Source: Cyclobacteriaceae bacterium (GTDB lineage Bacteria; Bacteroidota; Bacteroidia; Cytophagales; Cyclobacteriaceae). From it: a stretch of 59,022 bases of DNA. The stretch spans positions 1 to 59,022 of the forward strand of contig JAEUUI010000018.1 of assembly GCA_016786585.1 (NCBI GenBank), given 5' to 3'. Below, in pieces: positions 27,636 to 35,542 of the stretch (within the stretch, counting starts at the first letter, position 1; each line of letters starts with the position of its first letter). Under the pieces are notes generated by a model, which was not told where the DNA came from, ran no database searches, and saw only the letters and a list, made by a program, of their open reading frames with translations. A program made the translations under genes and the position numbers.

Positions 27636-29459
27636 ATGGCTGAAAACGAAGAACCTGGGAAGAAAAGAGGCCTTTTAAGTCTTTACCTTAATGAAACGCT
27701 TGTCAATCCTCAATTTCCAAGGCTTCTTTCCTGGGTTGGGAAAATTAAGAAAGAACTGGACGAACGCGTAGTGGAATGCGCGTTCGTATCTGCCAAGGCT
27801 GAAAAAGTCAGCATGCCATTTTCGCCTGTTAATTTTCCTATCGACAGGCGGCATGAGAGATTTGCCGAACGGAATATCAGGATTTCAGTTGCACCGTTTT
27901 TGCGTATCGGCACTCTTTGGAAAGACGGAGCTGAGATGAGTGATCATAATCATGCTCAGTATAAAAAACGAGTCGTGCGAATTGAAAAGCCGTTGGCTGA
28001 CAAGCCTGTTCAGTTTTACACTACGCCAACATTTAAGAGTTTCGAGAAGCAGTTCCCATTCCCTAATAATATCGCGGCGAAGTCTTTTGTTTTGAGTTTC
28101 CGCGATGTGAAAATTGCAAGTGACTCTGATGCACCGGTGCTCAATGTCACCATACCATGCTATGAGATTGCCAGGTTTTATTTTTTTAACTCTAGCACGG
28201 CCACACGAGCAGTTCTGACTCCAGGCAGTCTTCATCCAAGTTCAAATAAGTTTTTTAAGCCAGAAGATCACATTGTTCCTGTTTCCGGAACGACCGTGCT
28301 AAAAATGCCAAAAATTGTATTAAGAATACCAACAAAAACGGATCGCTTAGTCACTGCACGAATTGCCTTCTCATCTGAAGCAAGGCAGTCCGTTTCGATG
28401 ATCCAGGCTTCAGTCTTGGACAAAGGGAACTACGGGTATATTAAAGCAACGTTTCCGTTTTCCACACCAACTGATTTGGAAGTGCTGGGCATTGAGATAA
28501 CCGATCCGAACGGAGCGGTAAAGTCATTTCTGGTATTGGAAATACTGAGTTGTACAGGGCAATTTCCATTCGACGGTTTTGAGTACACTTACGACTGGCA
28601 AATTACTGAACCGAGTAAGGAGCCACCTGCTAATGACCCCGACCCGAAGGACAAAGAGAAGGGGGTTGGTAATGAAGGCAAAACCCCTGGCAACCCGGTT
28701 CCACCAACCACTGACCCGCCCTCACCTACGTCCAATGGACCTGGCTACCTCGGAGGTAAAATTTACATTGGCAGAATTGCCGGTACGCGGTTTAAGTCGG
28801 CACCCCCTGAAGACAAGCTAGAATACGTTAAACCAAATGTTGAAACTGACGGAAGTAAGAGGCCGCCCTGGAATTATAATCCTAATGGCTACAGCGATAA
28901 AGAGCATAATTCTGAGAATGCGGCACAACCTAAACTTGAAGCTAGAACAATCGATGATCCTGATACACTCAAACACAACCAGGAACGATTTGAGAAGTTT
29001 AACTTGATCTGCCAGGGAATTGCTGATATGTCCGGGATGGAAGTTTCTTTTCTGACAAATGAGCTTTCGATTGATAACCGGAATTTTTACCCTATTTTGA
29101 ATGAGCCTTACAAATATTTTAGCTGGTGCTACAATACAAAAGATAAGCCGCGAGAATATAGCTTGGCGCATGTCGCTTATCTTGATGAAACGCATTTTTA
29201 CATTATCGAACATTCCGAGCGCAACAGTGAAGAGAAGATTGGAATGCGAGTGATTCGCAAGAAGTCGAAACAACTTCCCGGTATGTATGAGGAGATTAGT
29301 AACTTCGAATGGGATGCAATCCTGACTTCCTTCGGAAGGAATCATGGAAAACAGACTGGACTCAAATCAACTTATGAGGTGTTCAGTTTGTATCACAAAG
29401 AGAATGCCACCGTAGAGCGAATGATTAAGACCATCATTAAGCGAGCGGAAATCGCATAG
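27636..29459 (+). CDS. Large two-domain protein, possibly TnsE-like
   Basis: 607 residues, no signal peptide. The N-terminal half (about 1-325) is beta-rich. A Pro/Gly/Asp/Lys-rich linker (about 327-372) separates it from a C-terminal alpha/beta domain (about 440-607) containing the strand pair REYSLAHVAYLDETHFYIIE and a basic IGMRVIRKKSK segment. This C-terminal pattern (R-x-YaLa, a short turn, then FYIIE plus Ser/Arg) reminds me of the TnsE C-terminal domain, the DNA- and clamp-binding target selector of Tn7. The resemblance is weak and from memory. It has its own copy of the palindromic operator and precedes the ubiquitin-like operon by 139 bp. Confidence 0.4.
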   Translation: MAENEEPGKKRGLLSLYLNETLVNPQFPRLLSWVGKIKKELDERVVECAFVSAKAEKVSMPFSPVNFPIDRRHERFAERNIRISVAPFLRIGTLWKDGAEMSDHNHAQYKKRVVRIEKPLADKPVQFYTTPTFKSFEKQFPFPNNIAAKSFVLSFRDVKIASDSDAPVLNVTIPCYEIARFYFFNSSTATRAVLTPGSLHPSSNKFFKPEDHIVPVSGTTVLKMPKIVLRIPTKTDRLVTARIAFSSEARQSVSMIQASVLDKGNYGYIKATFPFSTPTDLEVLGIEITDPNGAVKSFLVLEILSCTGQFPFDGFEYTYDWQITEPSKEPPANDPDPKDKEKGVGNEGKTPGNPVPPTTDPPSPTSNGPGYLGGKIYIGRIAGTRFKSAPPEDKLEYVKPNVETDGSKRPPWNYNPNGYSDKEHNSENAAQPKLEARTIDDPDTLKHNQERFEKFNLICQGIADMSGMEVSFLTNELSIDNRNFYPILNEPYKYFSWCYNTKDKPREYSLAHVAYLDETHFYIIEHSERNSEEKIGMRVIRKKSKQLPGMYEEISNFEWDAILTSFGRNHGKQTGLKSTYEVFSLYHKENATVERMIKTIIKRAEIA

Positions 29460-29504
29460 TGGTTCTTTTGCTTGAAGGCGAGCAATACACATTATTTTAT
29501 GAAT

Positions 29505-29531
29505 TGTCAATGGGAGTAACTCCTATTGACA
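29505..29531. promoter_or_regulatory. Palindromic operator, copy 2, extended to 27 bp
   Basis: Arms TGTCAATGGGAGT and ACTCCTATTGACA around a central A pair at 12 of 13 positions. The core 29510-29526 is the shared operator. A near-consensus -7 box AATCTTTG (29548-29555) begins 22 bp after the core, and the Ubl start codon follows at 29599. The operator therefore overlaps the expected -33 region. Confidence 0.8.
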
Positions 29532-29598
29532 TACTTTAAAAAGATGCAATCTTTGAAATGCGGCTTATGTCCCGCGTAAACTATCAAACCGACTACTT

Positions 29599-29871
29599 AT
29601 GAGTAATGAACGGAATCACAATCTGATTAGCCTGCGCTTCGTAGTGAATGGCGAAGAGACAGTCGTTGAAAAAATAAATGTTAATCAGCCCTTGAAGGTA
29701 GCGGCTGAACGGGCTCTGAAGCAGACAAATAATACAGGCAGGGACTTGTCTGAGTTTCAAGCCAAGTATAACAACAACGATATTAACTTGAGCCATAAGG
29801 TCGAGGACTTTAAATTTCCAGCTGATGCGACAATTTATTTAAGCCTAAAAATTGGCCAGGGTGGAAAGTGA
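29599..29871 (+). CDS. Ubiquitin-like protein with C-terminal Gly-Gly-Lys (DUF2604-like)
   Basis: 90 residues. The predicted beta-grasp pattern reads SLRFVVNGEETVVEKINVNQP, a helix (LKVAAERALKQT), then strands ending IYLSLKIGQGGK. Residues 88-90 are GGK, so removing one Lys would expose a conjugatable Gly-Gly tail, as in ubiquitin precursors. Bacterial DUF2604-type Ubls have this size and neighbours. It is the first gene of a tight operon (CEHH, JAMM, E1). The next start lies inside it, overlapping by up to 20 bp. Confidence 0.8.
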   Translation: MSNERNHNLISLRFVVNGEETVVEKINVNQPLKVAAERALKQTNNTGRDLSEFQAKYNNNDINLSHKVEDFKFPADATIYLSLKIGQGGK

Positions 29872-30451
29872 TCTGCAATACACAGACGTCCGGGTCACAC
29901 GGCAGAAATTTGAGCGTGAATTGAGCAGCTTTAAGTTGCTGCAACCAGACTGGCGTTCACGAGGCGTATTTATGGTTCGTGAAGAGTTTCCGCAACTCGA
30001 ATTCGTTTTCACTGCACACAAACTTAACCCCCCGTCAATTGTATTCTGCGTTCGGATTGATTTTACAAATTATGACACTGAGCCGTTGTCAATCAGGTTT
30101 ATTGATCCATACAGCGGCGTTCGGCTGACTCGCAAACAGGTTCCGATCAATTTTTGGCAGATTAATGTTCCCCCTGACTTTCAGCCAGGAACACCTCTTG
30201 CGCCATTAGATTTACTTCAAGGCAGGCCAGACGATTATCCATTCATATGTATTCGGGGTGTAAGGGAATACCATAGCCATCCGGCGCATTCAGGTGACTC
30301 ATGGTTTTTGTACCGCACAAGAGGAGAAGGTACATTAGGTTTCATCCTTGACCAGCTTTATAATTTTTCAATCGATATTTTACAGAATTATAATATAGAT
30401 TTTCAGTTTTTGATAAAGTATACCCAGATGCCCAAGGTGCGAATAAACTAG
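29852..30451 (+). CDS. CEHH-motif protein of the bacterial Ub system (E2-like or metal-binding)
   Basis: 199 residues from TTG at 29852, or 196 from GTG at 29861; both overlap the Ubl gene, implying coupled translation. The C-terminal half carries a tight Cys-Glu-His-His cluster: Cys133 (PFICIRG), Glu139, His141/His143 and His146 (REYHSHPAHSG). This is the hallmark of the CEHH predicted metal-binding family reported next to prokaryotic E1 and JAB genes. No separate E2 exists in the operon, so this protein is the only candidate for that role, with Cys133 as a possible acceptor. Catalysis is unproven. Confidence 0.68.
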   Translation: MARVESDLQYTDVRVTRQKFERELSSFKLLQPDWRSRGVFMVREEFPQLEFVFTAHKLNPPSIVFCVRIDFTNYDTEPLSIRFIDPYSGVRLTRKQVPINFWQINVPPDFQPGTPLAPLDLLQGRPDDYPFICIRGVREYHSHPAHSGDSWFLYRTRGEGTLGFILDQLYNFSIDILQNYNIDFQFLIKYTQMPKVRIN

Positions 30452-30452
30452 A

Positions 30453-30941
30453 ATGAACTTCCAGGACATCAAAAGAATTAAGTTCCCGATGGTTTGCATC
30501 GAGACAGCCTACGATCACATCAGGCAGGCTGGAAGCCAGCGACTTGAGGGGGTCGTGTTATTTGCCGGGACCTACGACCCGGTCGAAAAAGTATTTCACG
30601 TTTTGGAGACAATTGTACCCAAACAAGTGAGTGTTAATATCGATCAAGGATTGCTTTACGCGGTAGATGGTGATGAGTTGCACAGAATTAATGTGCATCT
30701 CCACGCAACGAAACAAACACTTGTGGCTCAGCTGCACAGTCATCCATCGAAGGCTTATCATTCTTCGACTGATGACGCGTTTCCGATCATTACAAAAGTT
30801 GGCGGCTTTAGCATTGTGGTTCCTAATTTTGGAATGGAAGAATTTTCACTTGATAAATGGGTAGTCTATCGATTGAATGCAAATGGCTTTTGGGAAGAGG
30901 TAGGCCTTACAAAAGTGACAGATATCATTGAAGTTATTTAA
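30453..30941 (+). CDS. JAB/JAMM (MPN+) metallo-isopeptidase
   Basis: 162 residues. A complete JAMM zinc site is visible: Glu32 (RLEGVVLF), His95 and His97 (LHSHP), Ser105 and Asp108 (SSTDD), spaced H-x-H-x7-S-x2-D. Bacterial JAB proteins beside Ubl/E1 genes mature the Ubl or remove it from targets. The obvious first substrate is the GGK tail of the 29599 product. It starts 1 bp after the CEHH stop, and the E1 gene begins directly after its stop codon. Confidence 0.85.
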   Translation: MNFQDIKRIKFPMVCIETAYDHIRQAGSQRLEGVVLFAGTYDPVEKVFHVLETIVPKQVSVNIDQGLLYAVDGDELHRINVHLHATKQTLVAQLHSHPSKAYHSSTDDAFPIITKVGGFSIVVPNFGMEEFSLDKWVVYRLNANGFWEEVGLTKVTDIIEVI

Positions 30942-32486
30942 ATGGCAATCGCAAAATATTTCTCGAAAGATTTACTGGCAATTAAGCAAATCTTTGCCCA
31001 TGGCTCGTTAGAGAAATTTGAGGAGTTGCTAAATGCGCACGTAATTGAAATCGCATTCGATGCAAAAGCTTTAAATAAAGCAGGTCTGGCTACACTTGAT
31101 TTGCTCACCAGGTTGGTCAGCAGACTTTATCCACGAATAAAATTCACATTCCTAGGTGGGGGTACGTCACCCTACACGGACCAATTTGCTAAGCTATCAT
31201 CGTTAATAAATGCCGGTATCGAGATAACCGAAGCCCCCGCCACGCTCAGTATTATTGTGGGTGAGTCTGGTTGTGTCAGAGCGGGTAAGGTAATTTTCGT
31301 GGGCTCAGATAACTGGCTGGCAAAGATAAGCACCAAGAACCCGATAGGTAGTCAGGAATGCTCGAATCCGTTTGGCGCAGGGATCGCCGCTTGTCTGGCT
31401 GCTTCAAATGCCTTTCGATTTGTTTTTAAGGATCACATCCAAAAAGAGCTGGACGACGAGGCAATGTTTGATTTACTAAACCTTAATTCATCGGTTAACC
31501 ATTCAATTGTGCCTCCGGATTTAGATGTAGTAGAACTGGGAGTAATACATTTGGCGGGTATGGGTGCCATTGGCAACGGCTTCCTGTGGGGTTTAGCTTC
31601 TTTGCCCGGGGCAAAGGGAGAATTAATTATTGTTGATTCTGAGAAAATTTCAGTTTCTAATTTGCAGCGTTATGTCTGCACCCTTGAACACGACGTAGAC
31701 AGGACAAAAGTCGAATTGGCGTCAACCTATCTTTCCGGAAGTAAACTTGCTTGCGTTCCGTTCAAGGGTACTTGGGCTGAGTATATGCAGAATCGTGTGG
31801 ATCAAATTGACCTTGTTGCCACTGCGGTTGACTCAGCAAGAGATCGTATCGGCGTTCAAAGTTCACTTCCGAGATTGATTCTGAATGGCTATACTGAAAC
31901 CAATATTGCCGGGGTCACCCGTCACCTGAATTTTGGCGCTTCAGCGTGCCTGGCGTGCGGATTTGTTCCTGAGAAAAAAATGCGGGATCATTCGCAGGAG
32001 GTAGCGGATAACTTGGGAATCCCGAATATGGAAAACCAGGTGCGGCATTATGTGGCGTATGATTTTCCTGTTGACGATGCCTTGCTAAACTTGATATCAC
32101 AGGGTAACGGAATCAGTATTGACGACTTGGCACAGTTCCGGGGTCAACCATTCTCTAGTTTTTATTCCAATGCGGTTTGTGGGGGTATGCTGCTATCGTT
32201 AGCCGGATCTTCAAATCTGAACGCATCCATGGAAGCACCGCTTGCTTTTCAGTCGGCACTCGCAGGAATAATGCTTGCCAGTGAGGTGGTCTTGGTCAAA
32301 TCCGGGTACAGAACAGCGTTATCTTTACCCAACAGCACCCAAGTGTATCCACTTTTGAAAATCAATGACCTTAATCCATACACAACGAACCTTTCGCGGG
32401 ATTTAACTATGCGTTGCATTTGTAACGACCAGGATTTCAAACTGGTCTATGAAGATAAGTGGAGACCTAACACCTCGTTGGCATAA
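30942..32486 (+). CDS. ThiF/E1-like Ubl-activating enzyme
   Basis: 514 residues. An N-terminal extension of about 190 residues (unassigned) precedes the adenylation domain: nucleotide-binding GMGAIG (206-211), Asp232 (IIVDSE), the NLQR motif (Asn240-Arg243) and TAVDSARDR (Asp297). Cys336/Cys339 (ACLACG) may bind zinc, or one may be catalytic. It would adenylate the C-terminal Gly of the Ubl. The first 38 bp of the next open frame lie within its 3' end. Confidence 0.85.
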   Translation: MAIAKYFSKDLLAIKQIFAHGSLEKFEELLNAHVIEIAFDAKALNKAGLATLDLLTRLVSRLYPRIKFTFLGGGTSPYTDQFAKLSSLINAGIEITEAPATLSIIVGESGCVRAGKVIFVGSDNWLAKISTKNPIGSQECSNPFGAGIAACLAASNAFRFVFKDHIQKELDDEAMFDLLNLNSSVNHSIVPPDLDVVELGVIHLAGMGAIGNGFLWGLASLPGAKGELIIVDSEKISVSNLQRYVCTLEHDVDRTKVELASTYLSGSKLACVPFKGTWAEYMQNRVDQIDLVATAVDSARDRIGVQSSLPRLILNGYTETNIAGVTRHLNFGASACLACGFVPEKKMRDHSQEVADNLGIPNMENQVRHYVAYDFPVDDALLNLISQGNGISIDDLAQFRGQPFSSFYSNAVCGGMLLSLAGSSNLNASMEAPLAFQSALAGIMLASEVVLVKSGYRTALSLPNSTQVYPLLKINDLNPYTTNLSRDLTMRCICNDQDFKLVYEDKWRPNTSLA

Positions 32487-33333
32487 CTTTCCTGGGATCA
32501 TGGAGTATACGTTCAGTGGAGAGTTAAAGACCGATCTGGTAGGTTTCAAAAAGTTGATGCATTTGTATCACATCATTTCTAAGTACAAGGGCAGCACGCT
32601 GAAGCTGAATTTTGGTAAAGTGAATTTCTTTGATGCGAATATGTCTGCGATTTTGCTGGCAATGCTTCAAAAACTTGAAATGGATAATAGAAACAAGATA
32701 GTTATTGATTATAACCAAATCGATGCTAACTGCGACATTTTGAGACGCAACGGATTTATATCGCATATGCAAAAAAATGGCGAACAAGTTCATGACCAAA
32801 GGAAATCAACTGTTCCGTTGAAAACTTTTAAAGCGACTCAAGCTGACGATTTTGTGACCTACATTGAGAACGATTTTCTAAATCATCGAGGATTAGATGG
32901 TCACTTGACTGAACCGGTGATTGGCAAGATCAAGGAGAGTTATCTGGAAATTTTCAGCAATGTCGAATTACACTCCGAAACCAGCCGCCCCTTATACACG
33001 TGTGGACAATATTACCCGACAAAGCGCGAATTTAAGTTTACGGTGGTAGATGTGGGTGTCGGTTTTCTTACCAACATCAGCAAGAAAGACAAGTCGATTT
33101 CAACGTACGAGGCTGCCATAAACTGGGCTATTCAGGGGAATTCGACAAAAAAGGGGAAAACCAAAGGCGGGACCGGATTAATCAATATTTTAAAGTATTG
33201 CAGGGCTTCCAAAGGCGAATTCCACATCATTTCCGGTGACTGTTACTGGCGATTTACGGGCACAGAAATTGAAAAGAATACAATGATTAAGTACTTTTGC
33301 GGAACAACAGTGCATCTGATTTTCCGTTATTAA
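32449..33333 (+). CDS. STAS-GHKL ATPase fusion (partner-switch-like)
   Basis: 294 residues from 32449, overlapping the E1 gene by 38 bp; an ATG at 32500 (MEYTFSGEL) just after the E1 stop is an alternative. The N-terminal part (about 17-115) resembles a STAS domain (LKLNFGKVNFFDANMSAILLAML). The C-terminal part is a GHKL/HATPase: N-box Glu167/Asn171/His175 (EIFSNVELH), G1 DVGVG (201-205), G2 GGTG (240-243). Proteins of this kind act as anti-sigma or regulatory kinases toward STAS partners. A small STAS-like protein is encoded next, which fits. Confidence 0.75.
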   Translation: MKISGDLTPRWHNFPGIMEYTFSGELKTDLVGFKKLMHLYHIISKYKGSTLKLNFGKVNFFDANMSAILLAMLQKLEMDNRNKIVIDYNQIDANCDILRRNGFISHMQKNGEQVHDQRKSTVPLKTFKATQADDFVTYIENDFLNHRGLDGHLTEPVIGKIKESYLEIFSNVELHSETSRPLYTCGQYYPTKREFKFTVVDVGVGFLTNISKKDKSISTYEAAINWAIQGNSTKKGKTKGGTGLINILKYCRASKGEFHIISGDCYWRFTGTEIEKNTMIKYFCGTTVHLIFRY

Positions 33334-33366
33334 TAAACCAGGTAAAATCACTTAAACTACCCTCCC

Positions 33367-33714
33367 GTGCAACAAAATAAGCCGTCTATCAGTGTTTTAG
33401 AGGCGATTGGAACCCCAAACGCCATCCTGCATTCGTTTGGAATGACCGTATACGACTCTGCTAAAGCCGTAGTTCAGGAGAACAAGCCGATCATCATTGA
33501 CTTTAACGGGGTGCGAAACCTGACATCAGCTTTCCTACACGCTTCTGTCGGCAATCTAATAACACTCAACCCCGCCAGTAGTAATTTGATAACGATCACC
33601 GGGTTAACGAATCCGCAGTGGCAGGAGAAGGTGCAGGATGCGATTGCGCTTGCTCTTGATCCTAAGAAGCGAGATGCTATTGAGCATGAAATTAACGAGC
33701 TGTTTAGTGAGTGA
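33367..33714 (+). CDS. STAS-like DUF4325-type protein
   Basis: 115 residues, GTG start at 33367. It contains the STAS-like core PIIIDFNGVRNLTSAFLHAS, where DUF4325 proteins carry a conserved Ser/Thr near a 'DF.gv..lTs.F' strand. It is probably the antagonist/partner of the preceding GHKL ATPase. Its stop overlaps the start of the PIN gene. Confidence 0.7.
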   Translation: MQQNKPSISVLEAIGTPNAILHSFGMTVYDSAKAVVQENKPIIIDFNGVRNLTSAFLHASVGNLITLNPASSNLITITGLTNPQWQEKVQDAIALALDPKKRDAIEHEINELFSE

Positions 33715-34349
33715 TGTCCGTCAAAATACTTGACATCACAAAGGTTAGCCCCGCATCCTACCAGTACTATTTCTTTGACGCCAACGCCTGGATAACAAAT
33801 CTATTGAATGTTAGCGGGAAACTTCCCCAACTGCCGCGAAATCAATCAGCGAAGTATTGCCATTTCTTTTCTGAGGTAGTGAAACTGGCGACCAAGCCAC
33901 CCATTACGCAAAAAACGATTCCGCCAGTAAGGCCAAAAATCGTTGTTACAAGTTTACTTGTCTCCGAACTGTTCAATGCATACATGCATTTAATGTTCGA
34001 TGTGTATAAAAAAACTGATTCTGCATGTACAGTTTTTAAGAAGCACTACCGAGGATCTGCGGACTATGAAAAGCAAATGCGAATACTTGTCTCGGACTTT
34101 GAAGCTTTCAAGGATTACGTCCACATTGAGTCAGATTACATCCAGGAGATTGATCCTTACACCATTTTTCAATGTGTTTCGGCGGTTAACGATTTCAATG
34201 ATCTGTATTCTTACTATCAGATGATTGAAGTACAAAAGACCAAGAATCCGATTGCTATTGTCACCGATGATGCTGATTTCGTCTTTTCCGGAATTGATAT
34301 CATAACTGCAAACTCGACGCTTTTAAAGCTAAACAAAAAAGGAAGCTAG
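33711..34349 (+). CDS. PIN-like ribonuclease
   Basis: 212 residues; GTG at 33711 or ATG at 33714, overlapping the upstream stop by 1-4 bp. PIN acidic residues are all present: Asp23 (YFFDANAW), Glu86 (LLVSELFNA), Asp161/Asp164 (DFNDLY), Asp186/187/189 (VTDDADF). An insert of about 50 residues separates the first two. It would cleave RNA. Placement after a STAS/GHKL pair suggests a gated toxic effector, which is inference. It is the last gene of the Ub-like operon. Confidence 0.75.
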   Translation: MMSVKILDITKVSPASYQYYFFDANAWITNLLNVSGKLPQLPRNQSAKYCHFFSEVVKLATKPPITQKTIPPVRPKIVVTSLLVSELFNAYMHLMFDVYKKTDSACTVFKKHYRGSADYEKQMRILVSDFEAFKDYVHIESDYIQEIDPYTIFQCVSAVNDFNDLYSYYQMIEVQKTKNPIAIVTDDADFVFSGIDIITANSTLLKLNKKGS

Positions 34350-34452
34350 AACAGAATTGCTATTTGTAATGTGAATTACATTTTCACAAAGTCAGTCGCT
34401 TGTCTGATTCATATTATCAGCGTGTGAAGTTCTTTATTTCACGCTAAATTCC

Positions 34453-34469
34453 ATAGGAGTTACTCCTAT
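34453..34469. promoter_or_regulatory. Palindromic operator, copy 3 (ATAGGAGTTACTCCTAT)
   Basis: A perfect palindrome around a central T, extendable by C34452-G34470. The -7 box TAATTTTG begins 21 bp downstream, so the site covers the -33 region of the lipoprotein/subtilase promoter. Confidence 0.8.
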
Positions 34470-34489
34470 GCTATCGTATCTATTGTCAG

Positions 34490-34497
34490 TAATTTTG
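34490..34497 (+). promoter_or_regulatory. Bacteroidota -7 box TAATTTTG
   Basis: An exact TAnnTTTG match, 19 bp before the start codon of the 34517 gene and one helical-turn-consistent step after operator copy 3. Confidence 0.55.
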
Positions 34498-34516
34498 ATA
34501 TGTTGCAATACTTTAA

Positions 34517-35536
34517 ATGAAAGACAACTCTTATAAAAAGGCGTCTGAGCCCAATCTTCCTGGTCGATTTCAGGATGTTTTCGTAACTGCATTTGTTATT
34601 TGTTCACTATTCTTGTTTTGTGAGTCATGCAAGGAGGATGATAAAATCGACTCTTTCCAAGCAGGTGAACCCATTTCGGGTATCGAGATTTTTTATCCAC
34701 TCGCTTCATTTACAGGCGATCCACTAATGCCAAAGATCAGTCCGGACGGAACGATGTTACTGTTTACCGGTCCGTCAAATGTGCAAGGGTGGAAGGGACT
34801 GTGGATTATGAACTTAGAGAGTCAACAACTAACCCAACTTCACCCCAGCGGCCGACTTGCCGATTGGTCACCAGATTCAGGTTGGGTTGTTTTTAACATC
34901 GGGACTGCGATCTATAAGGTTAGAATAGATGGAACAGAATTGACAATGCTGCTACCCGATGATGGTTATTTCGAACCGGACTGGTCTTTTGACAACAAAA
35001 TCTATTTTGGCGGCAACCAAGGTGCGGGGACGATGAGCGCGGATGGGACCAATCAGCTGTTTTTGTCCCAATTGGGAGGCCAGGGTGACTGGCATCCCCA
35101 AGAAGACTTAATCATAACAATCAAAGCGTCCAATTCCCCGGTAGCCTGGTACCAGTTTTTCATCTGCGATCCAGATGAGAATTCCGTCCTGAATATATTG
35201 GGTGCAAAAAAGAATCGTCTCAACCAATATCCCAAGTATTCACCATCCGGAGATCAGATTTGTTTTTTCAATGAATCAGGGATTTCTATTATGAATAGTA
35301 ATGGTGAGAATTTAACCAGGATCATTCCAAGTTACCTGGCGGGACCTGACCGGAAGCAAAACCCAAAATTGTACACTGCCTTCCCATCCTGGCATCCGGA
35401 TGGACAGAGAATTGTCTACGAGAATTTTGAAATAACCAAGAGTAAGCGAGTGGACGGTGAGTTGTTGTTGGAAGGCTATCTCAGATTTTATTTAGTAAAT
35501 GTTGATGCAGCAATTAACTTGACAAACCTCAATTAA
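34517..35536 (+). CDS. TolB-like beta-propeller lipoprotein
   Basis: 339 residues. After a long N-terminal region (about 20 polar residues) comes a hydrophobic helix ending CESC, then an acidic stretch typical of surface lipoproteins. PD40/TolB-type propeller units follow: MPKISPDGTMLLFTG, ADWSPDSGWVVF, PKYSPSGDQICFF and PSWHPDGQRIVYE. No enzyme site is seen, so it is probably a binding or scaffold protein. Six base pairs separate it from the subtilase gene, so the two are co-transcribed under operator copy 3. Confidence 0.75.
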   Translation: MKDNSYKKASEPNLPGRFQDVFVTAFVICSLFLFCESCKEDDKIDSFQAGEPISGIEIFYPLASFTGDPLMPKISPDGTMLLFTGPSNVQGWKGLWIMNLESQQLTQLHPSGRLADWSPDSGWVVFNIGTAIYKVRIDGTELTMLLPDDGYFEPDWSFDNKIYFGGNQGAGTMSADGTNQLFLSQLGGQGDWHPQEDLIITIKASNSPVAWYQFFICDPDENSVLNILGAKKNRLNQYPKYSPSGDQICFFNESGISIMNSNGENLTRIIPSYLAGPDRKQNPKLYTAFPSWHPDGQRIVYENFEITKSKRVDGELLLEGYLRFYLVNVDAAINLTNLN

Positions 35537-35542
35537 ATCTTT

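Noticed and set aside
30558-30761. Antisense open frames inside the JAMM, E1, nosZ and other genes
   Set aside because: They are shadows of strongly coding frames, without initiation context or protein-like composition.
27636-34349. Type II CBASS (E1/E2/JAB with a nucleotide cyclase)
   Set aside because: No CD-NTase motif (GS followed by a DxD) and no Cap4/patatin/TM effector is present. The Ubl is encoded as a separate gene, which CBASS lacks.
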